Source: Patella vulgata
Taxonomy: Eukaryota > Mollusca > Gastropoda > Patellidae
Direction of reading: 5' to 3'
Length of the DNA stretch: 64,000 bases
Assembly (NCBI RefSeq): GCF_932274485.2
Contig: NC_065881.2
Span: forward strand, 14,356,613 to 14,420,612
In this document: positions 11,044-20,832 of the stretch, piece by piece
Layout: each line of letters opens with the position of its first letter
How positions within the stretch are numbered: the first letter of the stretch is position 1
The notes under the pieces: generated by a model
Told to the model about the DNA's origin: nothing
Database searches by the model: none
The model's input: only the letters and a program-made list of their open reading frames with translations
Program-made: the position numbers and the translations under genes

Positions 11044-11439
11044 TCATTTTTCTCTCATTTTTAATAGTGGTTTTAATTTTAAAAATATTTAAATATACTT
11101 TAAAAAAAGTGTCAGTTATAACTCTATATATAACTGTGTCACCTGTTTTTATTATCTTTTTATATAACTGTGTTAGGAATGTGATCACTAACCCTCCAGA
11201 CTTGCATCTTTAAACTATTCTATTATTAGGCTTGTACAATTTACTTACTGCATAATTAGAGATAATAAATTCGACCTTACGAATTGTTGGAATTTTTTGG
11301 AGCAGGTTATAAACTAGATTATAATTAAATGATGAAATAATTCTTGTGTGGTTGTAGCGAGGTAGTGGTCCTCATGGTGAGGAATGTAGGTTACCTGCCT
11401 TGACATGGTTTGAATACCTGGTAAAGAATTCTAATAAAT
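11044..11439. other. Unassigned AT-rich sequence
   Basis: Long T/A runs; the two overlapping opposite-strand 60-residue frames are low complexity. Confidence 0.4.
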
Positions 11440-11785
11440 AAATTTAAAAAATGAAATTTGTCTTGATGTCTTACTGTTCTGCACCGAGTAGGCTAATGAA
11501 GACGAGCATACCTATATGGTGTGCTATGAGGTAAATTTTGCCTGGATGTAAGCACTACGCGATACTGTTATTTCAAATTCCAACTGTCAAGGGATCTGTT
11601 ACATGCACACCAATATGTAGCCTACACTGAACCTTGTTTTTTTATCCCATCCAAAAAACTATACAGGTTTTTTGTTTCATTTGAACGATTAGATACTATC
11701 CTTGTCAGGCCCTCTCCTCTGTCCTGCACAAACCACACCTGAAAATCCTGAGAAACTTTGTTACTCGGTGAGCCACGGCGGCTCT
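11440..11785 (-). mobile_element. SINE-B, diverged
   Basis: AATGAAATTTGTCTTGATG tail, CAACTGTCAAGGGATCTGTT core, and GTTACTCGGTGAGCCACGG head remnant. Confidence 0.75.
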
Positions 11786-11805
11786 GGCCTCTGACAAAAT
11801 GGACG

Positions 11806-12003
11806 GAGAGGGAGAAAATGGAGTTTAATATCCACTCACATTAACCAAATCATTTCAAACTTTACATGTACGTATATATGGTATACATTTATTTCCAGTG
11901 GGAGGCAAACGAAGGACTTGGAGAAAAGTCATGAGGTTAGGATTGAAACCACACCACTCAATCAGAGACCTTATGATCTAAAGTGCACACCTTCACTGCC
12001 ATC
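11806..12003 (-). mobile_element. SINE-A, old copy
   Basis: GGAGAAAATGGAGTTTAATA, CCAGTGGGAGGC and GACCTTATGATCTAAAG mark a strongly diverged SINE-A. An adjacent 12004-12225 stretch is unassigned. Confidence 0.65.
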
Positions 12004-12225
12004 ATAAATATCTAGCCATAGGATTAATTATATAGAACCTTAATGTGTTGATTGTTTTTCAATGGTTCCGAATAACTAGACACTGTCCTTGCCCTCAATT
12101 ATTAAGTCATGGTTTCCTCTTGTCAGTTGTGCAGGACGAAAAAACAGGGTCCTGTGTACAAATTGGAATGTACGTAAAACGGCCTTTGTGATTAAAATAA
12201 TTAGACAATTAGATTGCTTCAATTA

Positions 12226-12440
12226 TCGAGGGGGGGGGGGGTCTGTCATTGAGTCCTCTGGCGTGGTTTCGATTCCCCGGTTGTATTTGACAAGGAGTAG
12301 GGTTGCCTGTCCAACCTCGTGGGTTTTCTCCAGGTCCTCCGGTTTCCTCCCACTGCTAAATACCTCTACATGCAAGCAAATTATTAAAATAAAATTGAGT
12401 TATAGGTTAGTTCCAAAATGACCTAGTTGGTGTGCATGGG
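12226..12440 (+). mobile_element. SINE-A lacking its head
   Basis: Starts at a G tract, then CTGTCATTGAGTCC and the B-box-like GGTTTCGATTCCC, core and tail. The A-box part is absent. Confidence 0.82.
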
Positions 12441-12616
12441 CCTTAAACTCTCTCTCTAAACTACTCTCTATATCCCCCTTTCTCTCTATGCCTCTCTCTC
12501 TCTCTCCCTCTACTCTCTCTCTCTCTGCCCCTCCCCCTCTCTCTGCCCCTCCCCCTCTCTCTCTCTCACCCCTACTCTCTCTCCCTCTCTCACCCCTACT
12601 CTCTCTCTCTCTCCCC
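12441..12616. repeat. CT-rich low-complexity array
   Basis: Grown from the (CT)n tail of the preceding SINE-A, with a 24-bp subunit like CACCCCTACTCTCTCTCC. A second block of the same sequence lies at 12896-12942, after the next SINE. The 163-residue RE-rich minus frame over this region is an artefact of it. Confidence 0.85.
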
Positions 12617-12895
12617 AGGGGGGTTGGATGGCCGAATGGTTAGCACGTGCGTGCTGTATCATACGACCTGTCATTGAGTCAACTGGCGTGGTTTCGAATC
12701 CCCGGTTGTACGTGACAAGGAGTGGGGTCGCCTGTCCAACCTTGTGGGTTTTCTCCGGGTCCTCCGGTTTCCTCCCACTGCTAAAGACCCCTACGCGCAA
12801 GCGAATTATTGAAATAAAATTAAACCATATGTTAGTCCCGAAATGACCTAGTTTGTGTCGAGTGGCCGTTAAACCCCATTTCTCTCTCTCTCTCT
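12617..12895 (+). mobile_element. SINE-A reference copy (about 280 bp)
   Basis: Complete. A-box-like TGGCCGAATGGTTAGC at about 12628, B-box-like GGTTTCGAATCC at about 12689, core CCTCCGGTTTCCTCCCACTG at about 12761, ACGCGCAAGCGAATTATTG, and 3' GTGGCCGTTAAACCCCATTT with (CT)n tail. The head-core-tail layout is that of a tRNA-derived SINE. It is transcribed by Pol III if active and mobilised by a LINE in trans. Confidence 0.92.
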
Positions 12896-13097
12896 CACCC
12901 CTACTCTCTCTCCCTCTCTCACCCCTACTCTCTCTCTCTCTTGTTGATTGATCAATGATTGATATTGATCTGGTACAGCAGCTGGTGCGTGGGGTTAACA
13001 TAATAACAATAAATTATACCATTTGAATTTTCAACAAAAAACTCTTTTTTTTATATTTTACAGCACAACTGTCCATGTAACTTAACTGTTATCTTCG

Positions 13098-13465
13098 GCG
13101 AAATACGCCATAAGTCTCAATTGAATGGCAATCCCTAGCGCCTGGTTATTCCAGTCTTCACTGATAGTATTTATTGTGCATGCTCTCCAGATAAGAATAT
13201 GGCGTCACCGTTTGACATGACTCATGGAATATGTGTAGCCTCGTTCCTCAAGTCCCTTGTTACAAATGGCGCTGAAACGCATTATGGTACACAATTCGTG
13301 TACCAATGATAAAAAGTTTATTTTGTCTTAAATATTGGATATCAGAAGCCCATCTTTTCCAGTAAGATCACAACATCAATGTTGATTTAAATTGACAAAT
13401 AATTTGTGTTTTCAATGTTGAAGACTTTGGATGATATTGAGTTAGAGATTTAGCTACTTTAAACC
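13098..13465 (+). mobile_element. MITE-1, partial
   Basis: Begins internally at CGGCGAAATACGCCATAAG and ends with the intact terminal repeat CTTAGCTACTTTAAA. The palindrome is imperfect (GGTACACAATTCGTGTACC). Confidence 0.75.
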
Positions 13466-14030
13466 TAGATTTATAAAATACCTTCTTATTTTACGTCACA
13501 GTTATCCATAAAACTCCATAACTTGAAGTGAATTAACGCTTAAACTGTTTCTAGTCAGTATATCTGGATTTAACTGCAAGAGCAGATCCAAAGGTGGGCT
13601 TTCGAGGGTCCAGACCCCTTCCTGTCCAGACTCAATTTAAGGGGTTTGGGGCCTAAAATATTCAGAAAAGACATCTACAGCATTCCATTTTTTTCAATTA
13701 TCAGTACAACACTTCAAAATAAAGATCTAAAATTTCTGTATCATACCCTGCCCCCCCCCCCCCCCTAAAATTTCTGTATCAACCCCTGGAATTTTTCTCA
13801 CAGTAACAATTTATGGTCAAATCTCTTTATTAATTAGGAATCCATTGTTTAAAATTATCTCCACCACACCTTTTTTTATTTCATTTTTATTTCAGGTTGT
13901 GGGGGGCTTTTTAACACCACCTTTGCTTTCCGTTCTGTCATTTATTCAGTTTAGAAGGTATTTTGGAAAATTATAATACATGATATTGTTCATAGGCTGT
14001 TACTGAATTAATGACTGTTAAAAATTATTA
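13466..14030. other. Unassigned, with poly-C tract
   Basis: Contains a poly-C run near 13750 and a T-rich stretch. CAGATCCAAAGGTGGGCTTT near 13583 loosely resembles hAT-type ends. No gene. Confidence 0.4.
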
Positions 14031-14435
14031 TTTAGACATTTATTAACATGACAAGCCCATAATCAACTCTCTTGATCATCAGTCTCAGATGGTCGAGATA
14101 GTAAATGGATTAAAATATCCTAGTTATTTAATAATTTAACATTGAAATTGATAATTAAGACTGATTATCATCATCAATGATACTTGACAATCAAGACTAG
14201 TCTTGTCAAAACATCAAACACTCTTAACTTTGCTCTCTATCTAAATCTTACATAATGAGAGAGAGAAATGGGGTTTAACATCCACTCAACACAAACTATA
14301 TCATTTTGGGACTAACATATGGTTCAATTTTATTTTAATAATTTGCTTGCACGTAGGGGTCTTTTAGCAGTGGGAGGAAACAGGAGGAGCTGGAGAAAAC
14401 CCATGAGGTGGATCTTACATAATGCATTTTTAATG
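14031..14435 (-). mobile_element. MITE-2 copy split by SINE-A
   Basis: GACATTTATTAACATGACAAG through GCTCTCTATCTAAATCTTAC, then the SINE, then ATCTTACATAATGCATTTTT, the element's end. Confidence 0.8.
14257..14411 (-). mobile_element. 5'-truncated SINE-A with 12-bp target duplication
   Basis: Only the 3' half is present (tail through CCCATGAGGTG). ATCTTACATAAT is duplicated at 14245-14256 and 14412-14423. 5' truncation with a clean duplication is typical of LINE-driven target-primed insertion. Confidence 0.9.
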
Positions 14436-14521
14436 AAAAGAAATCAAATGGAGGTTAACATCCTACTTTTCTGCACCAACTGGGCTAATGAAGACTGACA
14501 TATATCATACAATGTGCTATG
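14436..14521 (-). mobile_element. SINE-B tail end, cut by hAT-like element
   Basis: AACATCCTACTTTTCTGCACC to ATCATACAATGTGCTATG, where the hAT-like terminus CAGGGGCGGATCC begins. Confidence 0.75.
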
Positions 14522-14735
14522 CAGGGGCGGATCCAGGGGGGGGGGGGTACAACCCCCCTCCCCTCCAGCTCAGCTACATAAAAAAAAAGTAGTAAAACAA
14601 CAATTTTAATGAGAAAAGTTTCACATGCTTTATCCTTTATCATCAGTTGGTGGCATGGGATGGGTATTGAAATGCATCCAATGCGCAATATAATGATATA
14701 GACGTATGATATCATCAAAAAACATCCACACCGCC
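14522..14735. mobile_element. hAT-like element F, copy 1
   Basis: Starts CAGGGGCGGATCCAGG, a terminus common in hAT elements. The interior (CATCAGTTGGTGGCATGGGA) matches the reverse complement of 47490-47725. No transposase reading frame; the far end is unclear. Confidence 0.6.
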
Positions 14736-16100
14736 TTAATTCTCCCCATTATATTTGGAGTCATAATTGTGCAAAACTCTATTTTAGGTTCTTGTCAAGT
14801 TATTTGTGCCCCGACATATTTCAAAAAATTTAACAAAGAGTTTATGTGATGAATTTGCTTGATATTTTGGTGTTTGACACAATCGCATTCGTTTTTTGTT
14901 TTTCTGTTTTGCTTCCTTAAAGTTTCCTGTGAAAAACGCGCTCGATCAGAACGGTTTTAGTTGCGTATACATGGGTAAATTCAAAATAAAAGTATTCTGT
15001 ATGTACAACAACACTCCGCAGCGATCTTGTTTGATCCGACTCCCTTTTCTATTTCCTTCACTTTTAGCCCGCCCCGTACTGTGTCCACATGGAACTTCTT
15101 ACATTTCTAACACAACATTATCACTGTCAGGGCAAAATTCCCCATATACTACTACTAGCAACTGTGAATGACTCTGATCAGAACACATCATTTCACTTCT
15201 TTTTTAGTTATTAAGTTTTATAGGCTACATGTGTAACATCCGATGTTAAAAAAATCAAAATAAAAGTATTCCGTATGCATGTACATAGCAACGCTATCAG
15301 GGCAAAATTCCCCCATAGGAAAGCGCGACATCCTAGCTAGTAAGTATTTAGATAAAAGTCGGTTAAGACCAAAGTGTTTTTTCTTGTATGTAGCCTAAGT
15401 CGTGCTGTTAATGTAAATATTGCAAATAGCGAAAACTTACATTGCATTGCATGTTCTGTTTCTTTCTCCACGATAAAATCAACTATAGTCACAGATTTAA
15501 TGTCGACGAACAAGAAGCCATATTGATTGTGTTTGTATTATTGTTATTAAATTCTAGCAACCTGTTAAAACATGATTAAAAGTCTACTGACCTGTTTTAT
15601 AGGCAGACCACACTGACAAAATTCATGTAAATAACAAAACAGACCTAACACCCCCTGTCCTATCTAAATAGGTCAGACGAGCCACGTGATATCAACAGAT
15701 GATGGACTCGTCCATTAAAAATAGTAGGGGTTAATCTCTTTGACGTCTGTATCCTACGAATGACGGATTTTTGGCGGGAGATTATTACGTGCTAGAAAAA
15801 CAATTACTTTTTTATTTTGACGAAGATTAGAAAAACATATTCTCGACGTTTTCAAGCAAGTACAGTAACAAATGTGTATGGAAAACACGTCCGCGGAGCG
15901 AAATTTATATGATGGGAGCTATCCAGGGCCGGGGAGGGGGTGGGGCGCTGTAAGGGGTCCAAATAGGCCCTACAACTCCATTTCCTCGGTTACGACGGCC
16001 CTGACAAATGATAAATAACAACATTATATATTTACTTACTATGCTAGCTTAAGGGTTAACGTCCGCTTCCACCGATGGTGATATCGAGGACACGTACAGG
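14736..16100. other. Unassigned region with an internal duplication
   Basis: TTCAAAATAAAAGTATTCTG and CAGGGCAAAATTCCCC at about 14980-15145 recur at 15256-15315 (ATCAAAATAAAAGTATTCCG). The 91-residue frame at 14896-15171 covers one copy and shows no protein family features. A SINE-C-type fragment (TTAACGTCCGCTTCCACCG) lies near 16054. Confidence 0.5.
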
Positions 16101-16109
16101 GGCCAGTCA

Positions 16110-17250
16110 ATTAGAACGGATTTTTCGAGCAGACGGGTAAAGTGGGCAAAAATGAATATATTTTGGGGGGAAATATAAAGTGCCCGAAATCTTGTGACTT
16201 TTTAGTCTGAAGCCACTCTGCACTGTGCGACAGTTTTCGGGCATCGATCATTATTTTGATATAGATTTTTCGGGAATCGAAATTTTCTTTAAATTGACCA
16301 ATGGATAAAACATTTTAAAATTAGCCACTGAGCTCTAAGCACGACGTACATGTTTTTCGGGCATAATCAACTATTTCATATGTGAAATTTCTGGTATTGT
16401 GACTAAAAAGGTCATCAGTCTCAATGATTGACGAAATTAACGTTCGAAAATGGTAGCTAGCGCAGCTAAGCAGCGTGTCTCTGATGTTCAGAATGATAGG
16501 CTATTATTAAACCATTTTCAGGTTGCTGTATTCACGGTCTGAAATAGCAGAAAAACGCGTTTGCGGCCGTCATTTTCATAAATTTCCTGGGGGAGAGAGA
16601 GGGGGAATGGGGTTTAACGTCCTCTCGACACAAACTAGGTCATTTCGGAACTAACAATTTTGTTCAATTTTATTTCAATAATTCGCTTGCGCGTAGGGCT
16701 AATTAGCAGTGGGAGGACCCGGAGAAAACCCACGAGGTTGGACAGGTGACCTTACTTCTTGTTACATACAACCGGGGACTCGAAACCACGCCAGTTGACT
16801 CAAAGACAGACCTTATGATGCAACGCGCACGCTCTAACCATTCGGCCCCCACCCTCATTTCCTGGGAGGATTCTGCGCGGGAATTTTTTCGGCCATTTCA
16901 TTTTATCCCTCTCCAACACCATGTGGAATTTAGGTGGGCACAGAATAACTCAATATCTTGTTGTTGTATACTCACGTGCCGAAATAGCAGGAAACGCGTT
17001 TGTGGCCTTCAAATTTGCATCATTGACGCGCGAATCCCAGCCAAGGAATCTAAACATTTTTTCTCAAACATTCCATTTCTGTTCCCTCCACCCACAACAT
17101 CTGGAATTTAGATGGGATTTCGGTTCCAAAGCCACATAAATAAGGCTATATTGGACTACTAGCTTTTTGCTTTAGCTTTATTCACGGGCCGGAATTGCAG
17201 AAAAGCGCTTTGGCGGCCGTCCCATTTTTAAAATTTTCTAAGGAAGGCCC
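16110..17250. repeat. Repeat G: degenerate satellite, copy 2
   Basis: Matches 1140-1830: AAAGTGCCCGAAATCTTGTG near 16186, then repeats of TATTCACGGTCTGAAATAGC and AAAACGCGTTTGCGGCC at about 16530, 16975 and 17180. A SINE-A sits inside it. The 72- and 121-residue frames here are repeat-derived. Confidence 0.65.
16592..16856 (-). mobile_element. SINE-A in Repeat G with target duplication
   Basis: Near full length. ATTTCCTGGG is duplicated at 16582-16591 and 16857-16866. Part of the core is lost between GTGGGAGG and ACCCGGAG. Confidence 0.9.
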
Positions 17251-17490
17251 GCCCCAATACCTCACGACACCATACTGCGTGCCACCCCCGCTCGCTGGGG
17301 CCTGGCTTCCCCACTCGCAAGTGAAATTTTTTCGGGCACTTCCACTTCTGCCCGCAAAGCCGACCTGGCTCACTGGCCCCTATATGATCAGGAGGGGCTG
17401 CAAGGTTACAGGCGTACGGACCCCTATGATCAACAGGACACCATCTGTCAATTTGTGTTGAGTGGATGTTAAACCCCATCTCTGTAGCAA
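17251..17490. other. GC-rich stretch ending in a SINE-A tail
   Basis: Locally GC-rich sequence with three overlapping short open frames but no recognisable protein. TTTGTGTTGAGTGGATGTTA at about 17453 is a solitary SINE-A 3' end. Confidence 0.45.
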
Positions 17491-17640
17491 TAACAAACGA
17501 CGATAATTCAGCTCATAATGAAGTAATTTGACTGAAATTTTCAACATATTCCTTTTTCATTATCTATTTTTTTAACCATTATAGCGAGAACTGTCGGCTT
17601 TTTCTCAAATCTTACATAATACATCTTTAAATACGACATG
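17491..17640 (-). mobile_element. MITE-2 end fragment
   Basis: AATTTGACTGAAATTTTCAAC and TCTTACATAATACATCTTTA match the MITE-2 terminal third. Confidence 0.65.
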
Positions 17641-17775
17641 AATTGTTGGTCCAGTTCACATTAATGGATAGACCTCTAATATACTAAGCGAGGGTTTTCC
17701 CAAGAATACAGCAGTTGCTTCCCTTTAATTCCTAATCTCACCTTGGACGTATCTTCTGACATAGTTTGGGGTTGA

Positions 17776-18365
17776 CGTGGGGTTTACCGTCCCGTGGACA
17801 AAATGAAAGCAAACAGTGAAATGGGGTTTAAGGTCCTCCTGTTCTGCACCCACTGGGATTATGAATACCAACGGTCAAGGGGTCTTCTACGTGCACTCCA
17901 ATGTGTACACGGGACCTTGTTTTTTCGTCCCATCCGAAGGACAAGGCGCTGTTTTTACCAGTTTTTTCATCCTTACAAGTAAAAATCACATCAGGCAATA
18001 CCGATGAATTTTCTCGGCCAACACCTGGAGCGAGTCCGAGACCTCCAGGTTAGCGAGCCCGAGACCTCCAGGTTAGCGAGTCCGAGACCTTCAAGTTAGC
18101 GAGCCCGAGACCTTCAGGTTAGCGAGCCCGAGACCTTCAGGTTAGCGAGTACGATACCTTCGGGTTAGCGAGTCCGAGACCGACGGGTTAGCGAGTCCGA
18201 GACCGACGAGTTAGCGAGTCCGAGACCTCCAGGTTAGCGAGTCAGTGCCTTACTACCGCGCCGGAAAATCCAGATGAAGTTTCTCTGCCAACACCCGGAG
18301 CGAACCCGAGACCTTCAGGTTAGCGAGCCACGGTCTAACTCACTGAAATAGCGTCTTACTCACCG
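17776..18365 (-). mobile_element. SINE-B with an expanded internal array
   Basis: The tail AAATGGGGTTTAAGGTCC is at about 17818, core ACGTGCACTCCAATGTGTAC at about 17889, and head-proximal AATTTTCTCGGCCAACACC is followed by the minisatellite. A second head-proximal block lies at 18262-18345. Confidence 0.8.
18030..18236. repeat. 23-bp minisatellite born inside SINE-B
   Basis: Nine units of the form GCGAGTCCGAGACCTCCAGG plus TTA. The unit equals the SINE-B head segment that follows its A box (reverse complement of CTCGCTAACCTGGAGGTC), so the array is an in-place expansion of a SINE-B motif. Confidence 0.9.
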
Positions 18366-18509
18366 ACCCCCCCCCCACCACCCCAGGTTTAATGTAATAA
18401 TCTTCCTCCGAGCAGGATTAAAACAAAAACAGATTTTTAAACAACAAATAATATTATTTTTTCTATAATAATACAACAATAACAAATACTAAATTTCATT
18501 ATTCTAAAC

Positions 18510-18775
18510 ATTAAAGGGGCGATATCACTAATATTTGAGACCTAGAAACTGACATAAATGGTCGTAAGACATAATAATGTAATATGACTGTATATAAACT
18601 GAATATATTGGTAATTTCATTCAAATTACTTTATTCTGAGCGAAGTTATGACAGATTGAAGATGTAGCAGAAATCGTTCATTATTATAATGACGGTACTT
18701 GACAACCGAGACTTAGCCTCGATTGTCCTTTATAGCGTTACATTTTTAAATTTCGCAGATGTTTAAATCCATTAA
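18510..18775 (+). mobile_element. MITE-1 / MITE-2 chimera
   Basis: ATTAAAGGGGCGATATCACT to TGACTGTATATAAACTGA is the MITE-1 left end. From TTCATTCAAATTACTTTATT it is MITE-2 interior. Confidence 0.65.
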
Positions 18776-18904
18776 TATCCATAAATATCGACCATCCGAT
18801 GTAAAAAAGAGAGTTGATTATAGTAAGTATATTTCTAGCACTTTGAGACGTATATATTCTGCTTTCATTTGATAAAATTGGAACGGTTTAATTAGTCTTT
18901 TTGC

Positions 18905-19385
18905 GTATCCCAGATGTGAACCGGAGTAGGGCCGCATTACAAAAAAGTACATGCATACTAATTGTTGGATGTGGCGGCCCAATCTGTTTCACGGAGATCT
19001 TTTAATATCTCTGTTACATATGACTGTTTCGACACGTGACGTCAATCATTGGCTCAATAGTGCGTGCATTGTTTACGTAAGACGTTAGTGATTCGGGCTA
19101 AATGGTGAATTTTACTTATTTTAAAGCCCATTTACACTAAATAGGAAATGATTTTTACCTACAAACAATTCAAACGTCTTTATTTATTTTTCTAATAAAT
19201 GACAAAAATGTTTTAGAATTTAATTTGACGGAAGAAAAAAGTTAAAATTTGGGACTCATTAAGTCGCATCGATGTCATCCTTATCAGTGATTGTAGCGGC
19301 CTAGCGAAAATTTACTGCTGATCAGTGTGATAGCGGACATTTAGGGCAGAGATCTATTCTCGAAGTAGACAGTTCCGTGTGTGCC
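18905..19385 (-). mobile_element. Dispersed repeat D, copy 1
   Basis: The right end GGCAGAGATCTATTCTCGAAG is the reverse of the family terminus seen at 24395 and (diverged) at 34725. CATTTAGGGCAG is also shared. No coding potential; class unknown. Confidence 0.5.
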
Positions 19386-19770
19386 GAATGATCAAATGTT
19401 TGACAGTGTATATTTGTTTAGGGTATTGACCATCAACGGTGTATTTGTTTATAGCATATGCATATAAATTATATATGAGTTTGGGGCATTATTTTTAGAT
19501 GAAATATTGATAAATACAGCTAAAAACGATTATTTTGTTTGGAGATTGAACATAATTTATCTAAATCTGATATCAATCAAACTGAAATCCAAAATGATAT
19601 GCATACACAAACAAAACTGTTTTAAAGAAATTGATAATTTTATCCCTAATGTACCAGATGTTCAAGAAGAGAGAGGGGCGGGACCGAATGGTTTAAAGAT
19701 GCATTTTCTGAGGGGGTCATTTTACAACTTTCTGAGAATTTGGTGCACTTGACATGGAATGACCCATAAT
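19386..19770. other. Unassigned AT-rich sequence
   Basis: No recognised element; the 81-residue open frame at 19507-19752 has no family resemblance. Confidence 0.4.
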
Positions 19771-19772
19771 AG

Positions 19773-20270
19773 TTATATTAAAGATACACTATGTTAGATT
19801 TAGATAAAGAGTTGGTCGTTCTTGTTATATAAGTTATATTAAAGATACATTATGTAAGATTTATATAAAGAGCTGGTGGTTCTTGCTATAATAGTTATAT
19901 TAAAGATACACTATGTTAGATTTAGATAAAGAGTTGGTCGTTTTTGCTATAATAGTTATATTAAAGATACATTATGTAAGATTTAGATAAAGAGCTGGAC
20001 GTTCTCGTTATAATAGTTTATAAATAGATAATGCAAAATGAGTATATTGAAAAGTTCATTCAAAGATTTAGCCTCGCTTCTCCTTATTTAAATTAAATAA
20101 TTATATGGCCGAAGTGTTCTACTCTACCTAAAGCCAGAGACGTCTGATGTCCTAAAAAGTTGATTTATCATATTAATAAATATTTAAATAACAGTTTATA
20201 TAACATTTGAAGCTAAAAAAATAAAGGACCGCCATGGGCAGATTTAGTTCTTACATAATGCATCTGTAAC
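19773..20270 (+). mobile_element. MITE-2 with tandemly amplified left end
   Basis: Four 61-bp units (19773 to about 20016), each starting TTATATTAAAGATACAYTAT, repeat the MITE-2 left terminus. Units 1 and 3 agree (GTTAGATTTAG, AGTTGGTCG), and units 2 and 4 agree (GTAAGATTTA, AGCTGG), so a dimer was duplicated. The element ends at about 20268 with CTTACATAATGCATCTGTAA. Confidence 0.8.
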
Positions 20271-20456
20271 ACCTGTGCTTTATACCATAACATCTGTCAT
20301 TGCAGGTTTGGCTTCTAATAATCACTAGGACCCCGACCCCTCCCGCGCGCATTGTATAAGAGGAGAATCCGTCTATTGCAGGTCTTAAAATTAAGTTTTT
20401 GAAACAACTGCGCTGATGTCTATGAGTACAGATATCATCTCCACCATTCCTCCTAC

Positions 20457-20462
20457 TTTATT
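20457..20462 (-). terminator. Candidate polyadenylation signal AATAAA
   Basis: On the minus strand TGAATAAAG places AATAAA overlapping the last base of the stop codon of the PRRT-like gene. If used, the 3' UTR would be extremely short; a signal further downstream may be the real one. Confidence 0.35.
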
Positions 20463-20832
20463 CATCCATTCGTCCATCCAACAGTTTTACTTATTTCTTC
20501 CGACTGTGTGCAAAACAATGTTTCACGTGTTGACGGGGCGATAGAGTTAGGTCGAGATAGAGTACAACACATTTTATACACAAAACCTCTGAGAGTTTCT
20601 GTCGGGGAAACTTTGATGAAGACGGACAGGACTAAGATTGACGCCATTGTCTCTTCAACCCTTAAACAAGTCTGTAGAATCCACCATGACCAGGAATCGA
20701 CGACCATGATAGGACTGAACACGCCAAAAATATCCACTGCTGCGTATAGATTTGTGACAGCGATTGATAAAGCCACGGCGGACGAGATGAAAATGGATTT
20801 TGTTAAGCGCTGTAGCCGCTTCGATGTTGGAT
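20462..20832 (-). CDS. PRRT-like gene, last coding exon
   Basis: The acceptor is TTATTTTTATTTTTCCAG before 20832. The exon encodes the last two hydrophobic segments and a cytoplasmic-type tail ending SKTVGWTNG, then TGA at 20464-20462. The aromatic cluster WSWW precedes segment 7, a position typical of the family. A plus-strand 134-residue frame over the same bases is a shadow. Confidence 0.82.

Noticed and set aside
12628-12720. Possible genuine tRNA gene
   Set aside because: The A- and B-box-like motifs belong to a SINE-A head; the sequence continues into SINE core and tail and recurs many times with decay. No free-standing tRNA seen.
12510-13001. 163-residue minus-strand open frame rich in Arg/Glu, and similar frames over GA/CT runs
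   Set aside because: It translates SINE-A and its CT-rich array; (GA)n gives Arg-Glu repeats. No independent coding evidence.
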